Shown here in pieces: positions 42,546 through 50,080 of a DNA stretch of 64,000 nt. The stretch's first letter is position 1; each line of letters opens with the position of its first letter. This DNA is from Superficieibacter sp. 1612_C1 (GTDB lineage: Bacteria > Pseudomonadota > Gammaproteobacteria > Enterobacterales > Enterobacteriaceae). Both the position numbers and the translations under genes were made by a program. The notes beneath the pieces were generated by a model. The model saw only the letters and a program-made list of their open reading frames with translations. It made no database searches and was not told where the DNA came from. The DNA lies in NCBI RefSeq assembly GCF_015234305.1, contig NZ_JADGMI010000009.1, positions 48,480 to 112,479 of the forward strand. Reading direction: 5' to 3'.

Positions 42546-43172
42546 ATGTCTGAAACTGAAAAATCCCCCCTGATTTTCTGGGAAGATCACTACGCGGCAA
42601 TGTCGCCGGTTTCCAGTGGCATTCCAGGTAAAATTCTGGTGCGCTTCGCCGATCCGCTTACGCCAGGTCATGCCCTTGAGCTGGGCTGCGGGCGCGGAGA
42701 CGATGCCGTCTGGTTAGCCAAAAAAGGCTGGGAGGTGACGGCGGTCGATCTGTCATCTACGGCGCTGGAGTATGCGTCTGCCAATGCTGAGCGATCCGGC
42801 GTCCTGGAGCGTATAACGTTTGCGCGGCACGATCTGACCCAGCGTTTTCCACAGGGCCATTATGATCTGATCGTCGCCTCGTTTCTCGAGTCACCGCTTA
42901 CCTTCGATCGCTTTACGATATTTCGCACCGCCCTCGATCATGTCTTACCTGGCGGCATGCTGCTGATCACCTCTCACGCCAAAGTACCCGAGTGGTCAAA
43001 ACACGCCGATCGCCCCTTCCAGTCAGCGAAGGAGGCATTAGCACAGCTGGGTACCCTGCCTGAAGGATGGGAAGTCCTCTTTTGCGACGATGTGGAGCGG
43101 ATAATGAAAGGGCCAGAAGGACAGGAAGGTCGGGTTTCGGATTCGGTCGTGGCATTACGCCGGAAAAAATAA
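42546..43172 (+). CDS. SAM-dependent methyltransferase
   Basis: 208-residue class I methyltransferase. Motif I ALELGCGRGDDAVWLAKKGW binds SAM, VDLS closes motif II, and LPGGMLLITSHA is motif III-like. It resembles the TehB/small-molecule thiol methyltransferase group, but the target cannot be fixed. The ATG at 42546 has AGGAG six bases upstream, better than the start at 42483. Paired divergently with the Rrf2 regulator, so its expression is probably controlled by it; such pairs often serve detoxification. Confidence 0.8.
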   Translation: MSETEKSPLIFWEDHYAAMSPVSSGIPGKILVRFADPLTPGHALELGCGRGDDAVWLAKKGWEVTAVDLSSTALEYASANAERSGVLERITFARHDLTQRFPQGHYDLIVASFLESPLTFDRFTIFRTALDHVLPGGMLLITSHAKVPEWSKHADRPFQSAKEALAQLGTLPEGWEVLFCDDVERIMKGPEGQEGRVSDSVVALRRKK

Positions 43173-43224
43173 ACCTGGTGGGCCGGGTTTAAGATTGATG
43201 GCAAATCTGTTTACGCAGCGATGT

Positions 43225-43272
43225 TTGTTTTTTTGCCGGGTGGCGGCTCCGCCTTACCCGGCCTAAGAAATA
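43225..43272. repeat. REP element
   Basis: gccgggtggcggctccgccttacccggc is a single REP palindrome between the convergent methyltransferase and DeoR-type genes. Confidence 0.85.
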
Positions 43273-43359
43273 CATCAATATCAACGAGTTGATTGCCGCC
43301 CGTAGGCCTGTGCAAGCGCAGCACCGCCAGGCAGATTATCTGAAGCCCGGCATCGTATT

Positions 43360-44145
43360 CTACTCGCTAACAACCATCACGCCTCGCGCCTCGATACCGG
43401 CGCGATCTTCCTCACTGATATTGTCCGTGATCAGGATACTGATATCGCTAACCTCGGCAAATTTGGCGAAAGTGTCATGGCCGACTTTATGCGAGTCTAT
43501 TAGCAGAATGACGTTTGACGCGCAGGCGATCATCTCTTTCTTCAGATTCGCCTGGCGAACGTCCGGCGTGGTCGCGCCATTTTTGAGCGTAAAACCATTT
43601 GCGCCCATAAAGGCCTTATCGATGATCAGATTCGACAGGCCGCTGTCACGGTTGAATGGGATAACGCAGTGCAATTTTTGCCGCACCGCGCCGCCAATAA
43701 TAAAGAGATTCACCACCCCTGGGATCTCTTCCAGAATAATGGCAATCTGCAAATCGTTGGTAATAACCGACAGTCCTTTACGCTCACCCAGCAGCTTCGC
43801 CAGTTCGAGCGTGGTGGAGCCGGTATCCAGCAGCAGCGTATCGCCATCTTCAATCTGCTCCAGCGCCCGGCGGGCAACCACGACTTTGGCATCGTGGTTA
43901 CGCACTTCCTTTTCGGTCGCCATCATTTCGAGACCGGTTTTGCTGCGGATGAGCACGCCGCCGTGGGTACGCGTGACCAGCTTCAGCTTTTCCATCTCGC
44001 GAAGATCGTTGCGAATCGTCCCGGTCGATACTTTAAATAGCTGGCACAGTTCGGCAACCGTCGCTTTTTTATGTGCTTCAACATAAGCCAGAATCGCCTG
44101 CTGCCGTTCCTGCGTAAAAAGTTTATCTTCCGAATGGTCGCTCAT
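43360..44145 (-). CDS. DeoR-family sugar regulator
   Basis: 261 residues: N-terminal DeoR helix-turn-helix (RQQAILAYVEAHKKATVAELCQLFKVSTGTIRNDL, about residues 14-50) and a C-terminal DeoRC sensor domain with DTGSTTLELAKLL, ITNDLQIA and FMGANGFTLKNGATTPD. Such regulators bind phosphorylated sugars. It lies 32 bases downstream of the dehydrogenase gene on the same strand and very likely controls the adjacent PTS locus through operator repeats near 46353-46386. Confidence 0.88.
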   Translation of the reverse strand: MSDHSEDKLFTQERQQAILAYVEAHKKATVAELCQLFKVSTGTIRNDLREMEKLKLVTRTHGGVLIRSKTGLEMMATEKEVRNHDAKVVVARRALEQIEDGDTLLLDTGSTTLELAKLLGERKGLSVITNDLQIAIILEEIPGVVNLFIIGGAVRQKLHCVIPFNRDSGLSNLIIDKAFMGANGFTLKNGATTPDVRQANLKKEMIACASNVILLIDSHKVGHDTFAKFAEVSDISILITDNISEEDRAGIEARGVMVVSE

Positions 44146-44177
44146 TATCTTTCCCGAAATGGATAGCCAGAGCAGGA

Positions 44178-45215
44178 CTATAAAACAAAGCCTGCCTTCA
44201 GCGCATTACCCGATTTAGCACAGGTAAAGGCCTGCTGATATTGTTCAAGCGAGAAAGTATGCGTCAAGATCTTTTTCAGATTAATTTGCCCGTTGGCGAC
44301 CATTTTCAGGCTGGCGCGATACTGCCGCAGGTTCTGCCCGCTCATGCCGGTGACGCTAATCTGACGGTAGTGAATGATGTTGGTATTCAGACTCACCATC
44401 TCTTTGCCCGCTGGCAGACCGCCGAAAAAGAGTACCCGACCGTTCAGCGCGGTCAGTTCAAATGACAATGTCTGGATTTCCGGCGTGGAGGCGGCGGTGA
44501 TTACCACGTCACAGCCACGATCCTGAGTAATGCGCAGGACGTCAGCTTTGGTGTCGGTGCCGCTCACCGGGATAAACGCCGGGTCAAACTCGCACGCCAG
44601 CGCCAGACGCTCAGGGTTAATATCGCTGATCAGCACTTTCCCCGCACCCGCGGCTTTGTGTAGCAGCGCATGCATCAGCCCAATCGGCCCCGCGCCAATC
44701 ACCAGTACGGTATCGCCCACCTGGGTATGACAGCGTTCAAAGGCGTTGTAAACGCAGGAGAACGGTTCGATCATCGCCCCCTCTTCAAACGACACGTGAT
44801 CGGGAAGTTCGACGATATTCCCCTGACGCACTGCCCTGGCCGGGATCACCACATACTCGGCAAACGCGCCGTGTTTCTGGATGCCCAGTGCCTGAAAATC
44901 TTTACAACTCTGGGTGTTGCCGCTGATGCAGCTGTCGCATACGCCACAACCATAGTTTGGCGCGACGGCAACGCGCATCCCTTTAAAGTATGCGCCGCTA
45001 ACTTCGCTGCCGATCTCTTCAATCACGCCGGAAAGCTCATGGCCCAGCGTCAGGGCATGGGGAGAGTTGCGATGGCCGTTGGCATACATTCGCAAATCCG
45101 TACCGCAGATGGCCCCGGCTTTACAGGCCAGCAGGATCTCATCAGGCTGAATCTCAGGCTTCGGCAACTCAACCAGTTTGAGTTCATTTTTACCAAATAA
45201 CTGAATCGCTTTCAT
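44178..45215 (-). CDS. Zinc-dependent medium-chain dehydrogenase
   Basis: 345-residue MDR-family oxidoreductase. Catalytic zinc ligands are Cys in AICGTDLRM (near residue 38) and HE in LGHELSG (near 59); a structural zinc site is formed by four Cys in CGVCDSCISGNTQSC. The Rossmann motif VLVIGAGPIGLMHALLHKAAG binds NAD(P). It is most like polyol or polyol-phosphate dehydrogenases (sorbitol/galactitol-1-phosphate type). It lies between the DeoR regulator and the Gfo/Idh oxidoreductase in one transcript, so it probably oxidises a phosphorylated sugar alcohol or sugar delivered by the neighbouring PTS. Confidence 0.85.
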   Translation of the reverse strand: MKAIQLFGKNELKLVELPKPEIQPDEILLACKAGAICGTDLRMYANGHRNSPHALTLGHELSGVIEEIGSEVSGAYFKGMRVAVAPNYGCGVCDSCISGNTQSCKDFQALGIQKHGAFAEYVVIPARAVRQGNIVELPDHVSFEEGAMIEPFSCVYNAFERCHTQVGDTVLVIGAGPIGLMHALLHKAAGAGKVLISDINPERLALACEFDPAFIPVSGTDTKADVLRITQDRGCDVVITAASTPEIQTLSFELTALNGRVLFFGGLPAGKEMVSLNTNIIHYRQISVTGMSGQNLRQYRASLKMVANGQINLKKILTHTFSLEQYQQAFTCAKSGNALKAGFVL

Positions 45216-45225
45216 CGACCACCTC

Positions 45226-46257
45226 TTATCTTTCGTTCAGGGTAACAACGCGTTTTTCGGTAATAGAAAGATTGCCGGCGTTCACCACTTTGACGACTTC
45301 CAGGCCATCGTTGCCGGAGGCTTTGACGGGCGAGCCGCTGCGAATAGAGGCGATAAAGGCGGTATCTTCTTCTTCGTAAGCTTTAATAAAGAGCGTCTGC
45401 CAGCTATTGACCGTTTTGGTGATCAGCTGCTTTTGCTCCCGGTTGGCATAACGTGCCGAACTTTCCTGGAGATCCCCGACGAAGAGAATGCCGTCGGTGC
45501 CGAGGATTTCGACGCGGGAGTCATAGCCATAACCAACGGAAACCGCGCCTTCAACAATGCACTGCGTGCCGTTGGTCATGCGTCCGCTCAGGGTGACGGT
45601 ATCGTAGTAATCCGGGAATTTATCCTTCGCATCCGGGCAGCGATAGTTACCGGCCAGCGCGTACACCTCAGCAAAATCCGCCCCGGAGAACCAGCGCACA
45701 GCGTCGATATCATGGCTGGACACTTCCGCCAGCGGACCGCCGCTGATGGAGATGTCGTACATCCACGCCTTCGGGATGCTGGGGCCGTGGGTTAGCGCCT
45801 TCACCAGCACCACATCACCAATCACGCCCGCGTCAATCGCCGCCTTTGCTTCCATAAAGTTGCGGTCGAACCGGCGCATAAATCCAAGCTGTAGCTGTAC
45901 GCCGTGCTGTTGCGTCACCTCAATCATCTGCTGACACTCTTCCGGCGTCATCGCCATCGGCTTCTCGCAGAAAATGTGTTTCCCGGCACGGGCGGCGGCG
46001 CAGACGATCTCGCAGTGATATTTGGTCGGCGTGACGACCACGATGGCGTCGACCTCACTATCGGCAATGGCTTCGTGATAATCGGTGTAGAACTTATCAA
46101 GGTGTAATTCCCCGGCAGCGGCCTCGGCGACCGATCCAACCGGATCGACCACGGCAACCAGGCGCGCTCCGGCGATCCCTCTGGCATAGTTGCGCGCGTG
46201 GATCATCCCGGCCCTGCCCGCACCAATAACGGCAATCCCAATCTCCTGCTTGTCCAT
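45226..46257 (-). CDS. Gfo/Idh/MocA-family oxidoreductase
   Basis: 343-residue NAD(P)-dependent sugar dehydrogenase. N-terminal Rossmann GIAVIGAGRAGMIHARNYA, then CEKPMAMTPEEC with the conserved EKP lysine, and the C-terminal domain with GGPLAEVSSHDIDAVRWFSG, where His is the likely catalytic residue. It resembles myo-inositol 2-dehydrogenases but the substrate is unknown. ATG at 46257 (MDKQEIGIAVIG) is preceded by AGGAGG. First gene of the minus-strand unit with the MDR enzyme and DeoR regulator, divergent from EIIA. Confidence 0.85.
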   Translation of the reverse strand: MDKQEIGIAVIGAGRAGMIHARNYARGIAGARLVAVVDPVGSVAEAAAGELHLDKFYTDYHEAIADSEVDAIVVVTPTKYHCEIVCAAARAGKHIFCEKPMAMTPEECQQMIEVTQQHGVQLQLGFMRRFDRNFMEAKAAIDAGVIGDVVLVKALTHGPSIPKAWMYDISISGGPLAEVSSHDIDAVRWFSGADFAEVYALAGNYRCPDAKDKFPDYYDTVTLSGRMTNGTQCIVEGAVSVGYGYDSRVEILGTDGILFVGDLQESSARYANREQKQLITKTVNSWQTLFIKAYEEEDTAFIASIRSGSPVKASGNDGLEVVKVVNAGNLSITEKRVVTLNER

Positions 46258-46444
46258 GCATCCTCCTGGCATTCGTTGATATGAATTTCGGCTTATTTCT
46301 GTTCTTGCGAGTGTAGTCATGAAAAAAACAGTGTCAATCGTTTATTGTCATTTGATATCGGTTAATAAATTTATTACGTGATATCGATAGCATAAGTCAA
46401 GAATCATCAATCAAGACGGTACTTTTAAACAGCGAGGTCAACCC
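46258..46444. promoter_or_regulatory. Divergent control region with repeated TGATATCG
   Basis: tgatatcg occurs at 46353-46360 and again at 46379-46386, exactly 26 bases apart, each preceded by tttatt. The repeat separates the dehydrogenase/DeoR unit from the PTS unit and is a good candidate operator for the DeoR-type repressor. Confidence 0.5.
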
Positions 46445-46900
46445 ATGTCGATTTTTTCTACCGAAACAATTGTTCTGCAACTGGCGGCAAAGGATAAGCA
46501 GGATGCGCTGACACAACTGGCGAAACGCATTGAAGCTGCGGGGAAGCTTCAGCCGGGAGGGTTTGATAACTACATGTTATCTTTACTAAAAAGAGAGGGA
46601 GAGTTTTCGACTGCCGTCGGCTACAACTATGCGATCCCGCATGGTAAAAGCCCAGCGGTCGTTATGCCAGCGGTGGCTTTTGCCCGTCTGACGCAGCCGA
46701 TTTTATGGGATGAGGAGGAAGACGACTGGGCAGAAAATCTGTTTATGATCGCCGTTCCGGCAGCCAGCGCGGGTGATGAGCACATCAAAATTTTAACCAA
46801 ACTCGCCGCTGCGATCATGGATGACGACTTCAGAGAGCATATCAATCAGGCAAAAGATGCTAATGAAGTGCTTGATATTATGCATAAATTCACCGCGTAA
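46445..46900 (+). CDS. Fructose-family PTS EIIA component
   Basis: 151 residues, EIIA-Fru/Mtl fold (PTS_EIIA type 2). The phosphorylatable His lies in NYAIPHGKSPAV near residue 66. It takes phosphate from HPr and passes it to the EIIBC protein encoded next. An intrinsic terminator follows within 45 bases, so the downstream EIIBC gene may be partly under other control. Cytoplasmic. Confidence 0.9.
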   Translation: MSIFSTETIVLQLAAKDKQDALTQLAKRIEAAGKLQPGGFDNYMLSLLKREGEFSTAVGYNYAIPHGKSPAVVMPAVAFARLTQPILWDEEEDDWAENLFMIAVPAASAGDEHIKILTKLAAAIMDDDFREHINQAKDANEVLDIMHKFTA

Positions 46901-46915
46901 GCGCATTTCCTGTAT

Positions 46916-46941
46916 GCGCCCCTTCGGGGGCGCTCTTTTTT
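46916..46941 (+). terminator. Intrinsic terminator between EIIA and EIIBC
   Basis: Perfect 7-bp stem gcgcccc/ggggcgc with loop ttcg, followed by tctttttt. A strong-looking terminator directly after the EIIA gene. Confidence 0.8.
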
Positions 46942-47117
46942 GCCCGCCTCAATTACCTCCCGAAACCAGGATCGTTATCACAACAACAAACAAAACCAAT
47001 TGACATAAAAACGCGCACAAAACAATCATAAACGAAAACAGAGACCAGCAAATCACAATGTTATATGGCAGGTGATGAGGCTGTTCACCATTAAATGTTG
47101 ATCCAGGAGCGAAAAAC

Positions 47118-48563
47118 ATGCCGAACAAGGAAAAATTTTTTGTTGCTGTTACCGGTTGCCCAACCGGTATCGCCCATACCTTTATGGCCGAAGCCGCATT
47201 AAAAAAGGCAGCACAGCAGGCAGGAGTAGCTATCCGCGTCGAAACGAACGGCGCAGCGGGTATTGAAAATGCGTTAACGGATGAGGAAATCGCCCGCGCC
47301 GATGCGGTGATTATCGCCTCGGATAAAGCCATCGAGATGGCGCGTTTTCACGGCAAGCGGCTGGTTCGCGCCTCGGTAGGCCACGGCGTGAAAAAGGCCA
47401 ATGAGCTGCTTGCTCGGGCGATGAGCGGTAACGAAGCGGTTTATCACCATGAGAGCAGCGCAGAGGTCGGAGAGCGTAAAACGGATACCAGCGATGGCGA
47501 AAGCCTGGGACGTCTGCTGTATAAGGCCCTGATGAACGGCGTCTCGAACATGCTGCCTTTCGTGGTGGCCGGCGGTGTGTTGATTGCCGTCTCATTCTTC
47601 TGGGGCATCTACTCTTTCGACCCGACCAATGCCCAGTATAACCCGTTCGCCGCCAGCATTTTTAACCTCGGTAAATTGTCCTTTTCAATGATGGTGCCGG
47701 TGTTTACCGCCTTTATCGCTTACTCCATTTCGAACAGGCCGGGCTTTGTTGCGGGTTTCGTCGGTGGCCTGATAGCCGCCAACGTTGGCGCAGGTTTCCT
47801 CGGCGGGATCATTGCTGGTTTCGCCGCCGGTTATTTTATGAAGTGGGTTCTGCACATTACCCGCTCCTTTCCCCGCTCGCTGGAAGGTTTCAAATCTATC
47901 TTCCTGCTGCCGCTGGTCGGTGTGCTGGTCATTGGTCTGGCAATGACGCATATGGGCGATTCCATTGCGGCGATTAACAAAGGCATGATGGCCTGGGTTG
48001 CCGGGCTGGAGCATGCTAACCCGCTGATTCTGGGTATCGTGGTCGGCTGTATGAGCGCCTTCGACCTCGGCGGTCCGGTCAATAAAGCCGCCTATGTTAC
48101 CGGCACGATGCTGCTGGCCGAGCAGGGTAACGCGTTGTTTATGGCAGGCGTCATGACCGCAAGCATGGTGCCGCCGCTGGTGATTGCTTTCGCGACCGTC
48201 CTGTTTAAAAAGTATTTCGAGAAAGAGGAGCAGGCGGCCGGTCTGGTCAACTTTATTCTCAGCGCCACCTTTATTGCCGAAGGGGCAATTCCCTTTGCCG
48301 CGAAAGATCCGCTGCGTGTGATCCCGATTCTGATGCTCAGTTCTTCCATCGGTGCCACCCTGACCTACTGGTTTCACGTCGCGGTTCCTGCCCCGCATGG
48401 CGGCCTGATTATCCTGCCGTTAGTGACCCACGGCATGTTGTGGATCGCCTCTATTGTCTGCGGAGGGCTGGTCGGTGGCGTTATCTACGGTTTCTACCGC
48501 AAGCGCAAATATCTGGCGCAGGCCGCTTCCACCGCCGCACCGCTGAATAATTCCTTAGCGTAA
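47118..48563 (+). CDS. Fructose-family PTS EIIBC component
   Basis: 481 residues. EIIB domain about 1-105 with the phosphocysteine in VTGCPTGIAHTFMAEAAL near residue 14; EIIC domain about 125-465 with eight to ten membrane helices and the conserved LKSIFLLPLVG-like and ITEGAIPFA-like segments (here AEGAIPFAAKDP). It takes up and phosphorylates a sugar of the fructose class. The standard fructose transporter FruA has a duplicated EIIB; this one has a single EIIB, as in fructose-like paralogues. 217 bases separate it from EIIA. Confidence 0.9.
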   Translation: MPNKEKFFVAVTGCPTGIAHTFMAEAALKKAAQQAGVAIRVETNGAAGIENALTDEEIARADAVIIASDKAIEMARFHGKRLVRASVGHGVKKANELLARAMSGNEAVYHHESSAEVGERKTDTSDGESLGRLLYKALMNGVSNMLPFVVAGGVLIAVSFFWGIYSFDPTNAQYNPFAASIFNLGKLSFSMMVPVFTAFIAYSISNRPGFVAGFVGGLIAANVGAGFLGGIIAGFAAGYFMKWVLHITRSFPRSLEGFKSIFLLPLVGVLVIGLAMTHMGDSIAAINKGMMAWVAGLEHANPLILGIVVGCMSAFDLGGPVNKAAYVTGTMLLAEQGNALFMAGVMTASMVPPLVIAFATVLFKKYFEKEEQAAGLVNFILSATFIAEGAIPFAAKDPLRVIPILMLSSSIGATLTYWFHVAVPAPHGGLIILPLVTHGMLWIASIVCGGLVGGVIYGFYRKRKYLAQAASTAAPLNNSLA

Positions 48564-48621
48564 GTCATTAGCAGGCCTGGGCGTTCGGGCCTGCTTTAGT
48601 CATGAATGAAAGGACATTCTC

Positions 48622-48888
48622 ATGATCAATAAAGATATTTTAATTATTAATCCGATGGGGCTACACAGCCGCCCCTGCGCAGTGCTGGCAAAAATGGCGA
48701 AAAAATATGACTGCCAAATCCGCCTGTCTTATCAGGATAAAAGCGCTGACGGCAGAAGCATGCTCGGGCTGATGAAGCTGGGCGTGGTAAACGGCAGCAT
48801 GATTACCCTGCACTGCGAAGGGACGCAGGAGCAAGAAGCCAGCGCCGCTCTGGGAGAGTTTTTGGCAACGCTGGTTGAAGCGGAATAA
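48622..48888 (+). CDS. HPr-family phosphocarrier protein
   Basis: 88 residues. The active His is in NPMGLHSRPCAVLAKMA near residue 15; the segment GRSMLGLMKLGV contains the serine region equivalent to Ser46. This is not the general ptsH, which is elsewhere with ptsI; it is a dedicated HPr for the adjacent EIIA/EIIBC and would be phosphorylated by enzyme I. Last gene of the plus-strand unit. Confidence 0.88.
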   Translation: MINKDILIINPMGLHSRPCAVLAKMAKKYDCQIRLSYQDKSADGRSMLGLMKLGVVNGSMITLHCEGTQEQEASAALGEFLATLVEAE

Positions 48889-49188
48889 CATCATCCCTAA
48901 ATGGAAATGCACCAAAGGGGGAAGCCATCCCCCTCACACTGCTGACAAACGTTATACCGTGGAATGATGCCTGGCGGCGCTTCGCTTGCACAGACCTACG
49001 AATCATGAATAACGTTTTGATATTAATTCGTTTTTTAGGTTGGTTAAGGCAAAGCCGCCACCTGGCAAAACGGCGCATACAATAGCAAAACAGGTTTGTC
49101 ACCAATCTCGGGGGAGACCACTCCCCCTTTAATAAACATTCACGATTACACGTCGCTTGATCTTTACGAATGACCTTTGGTTTAAGGC
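48889..49188. repeat. REP-like repeats and nested palindromes
   Basis: 300 bp between HPr and deoC. gggggaagccatccccc (about 48916-48932) and gggggagaccactccccc (49110-49127) are two hairpins flanking a pair of degenerate REP units (gatgcctggcggcgcttcgc and aaggcaaagccgccacctggc); tgacaaac and gtttgtca form a further outer inverted pair. No gene seen. Confidence 0.6.
49110..49133 (+). terminator. Likely terminator of the PTS unit
   Basis: Perfect stem gggggag/ctccccc with loop acca followed by tttaataaa on the plus strand, about 220 bases after the HPr gene and before convergent deoC. Confidence 0.55.
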
Positions 49189-49860
49189 TTACCCGGCCAG
49201 TGCATCGACAATTTCTACGCCGCAGCTGGTGCCGATTCGCTCGACGCCAGCATCGATCAGTTCCTGAGCAAATTTTAAATCGCGAATGCCGCCGGACGCT
49301 TTCACTTTAATCTGATCTTTAACAATGCTTTTCATCAGCTTAACGTCTGCAAGCGTCGCGCCGCCGGTGCCAAAGCCGGTCGAGGTTTTGATAAAATCGG
49401 GACGCACTTCGAGCGCGATTTCACACAGCTTCACTTTCTCTTCATCGGTCAGATAGCAGTTTTCGAAGATGACTTTCGACGTCACCTGATGCTTCTTACA
49501 AATGCCGACGATCGTCTCCATCTCTTTTTTGATGTAGGCGTAATTTTTGTTTTTCAGCTCGCCGATGTTAATCACATAATCAATCTCGCCGGAACCGTTG
49601 GCGATGGCGTCTTCCGTTTCAAATGCTTTGGTTTCAATCGTGTTCTGGCCCAGCGGGAAGCCGATTGCCGCCCCGGCCAGAACTTCGCTTCCTTCGAGAT
49701 ATTTCAGGCAGGTTTTTACGACCGCCGGATTGATCGCCACCATTTTAAAGCCGTACTGTTTGCTCTTTTCGCACAGTTGCTTAAAGTCCTGCTCACAGGC
49801 AAAAGGCTTCAGCAGCGTCTGGTCGATCATTTTTGCCAGTGACTGTTTGGTTAATTTCAT
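49189..49860 (-). CDS. DeoC-type deoxyribose-phosphate aldolase (short form)
   Basis: 223-residue class I aldolase of the DeoC family. The Schiff-base lysine lies in RPDFIKTSTGFGTGGAT near residue 155 and the second lysine in IKVKASGGIRD near 184; IGFPLGQNTIETKAFETEDA is a family consensus. Length and sequence are closer to Firmicutes-type DERA than to the 259-residue deoC of the enterobacterial deo operon, so this is a paralogue tied to the PTS locus. It would cleave a 2-deoxy-sugar phosphate to acetaldehyde and glyceraldehyde-3-phosphate, or a related ketose substrate. Convergent with the PTS unit; a CRP-like site lies about 110 bases upstream. Confidence 0.85.
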   Translation of the reverse strand: MKLTKQSLAKMIDQTLLKPFACEQDFKQLCEKSKQYGFKMVAINPAVVKTCLKYLEGSEVLAGAAIGFPLGQNTIETKAFETEDAIANGSGEIDYVINIGELKNKNYAYIKKEMETIVGICKKHQVTSKVIFENCYLTDEEKVKLCEIALEVRPDFIKTSTGFGTGGATLADVKLMKSIVKDQIKVKASGGIRDLKFAQELIDAGVERIGTSCGVEIVDALAG

Positions 49861-49969
49861 TTCTCTCTCCCGTTATGATGTTTAGCAGCCTTGCTGTCGG
49901 GCTGTCAGAGGATAAATCACAGCCACATATTATCGTTTTATGTTGATTAGTAAATATTGATAGCGATCT

Positions 49970-49989
49970 CATGTGATAAGGATCATAAA
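49970..49989 (-). promoter_or_regulatory. Candidate CRP site upstream of deoC paralogue
   Basis: TGTGA-N6-TCATA at 49972-49987, one or two bases from the CRP consensus, about 110 bases before the aldolase ATG. Catabolite control of a sugar gene is plausible. Confidence 0.4.
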
Positions 49990-50028
49990 ACAACAGCAAA
50001 TAACAATTAAGGCATTCAGGCAATAAAA

Positions 50029-50059
50029 AACCTGAACTGCCGGATAAGCAGTTCAGGTT
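50029..50059 (-). terminator. ilvC terminator
   Basis: Perfect 12-bp stem aacctgaactgc/gcagttcaggtt with a 7-base loop, followed on the minus strand by a T-run. Located about 20 bases after the ilvC stop. Confidence 0.9.
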
Positions 50060-50080
50060 CGGGGAGAGAGAAGGGAAGCG

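Noticed and set aside
46999..47030. Promoter for EIIBC starting with TTGACA at 47000
   Set aside because: A perfect -35 is present, but no acceptable -10 lies at 16-18 bases; left out as a feature.
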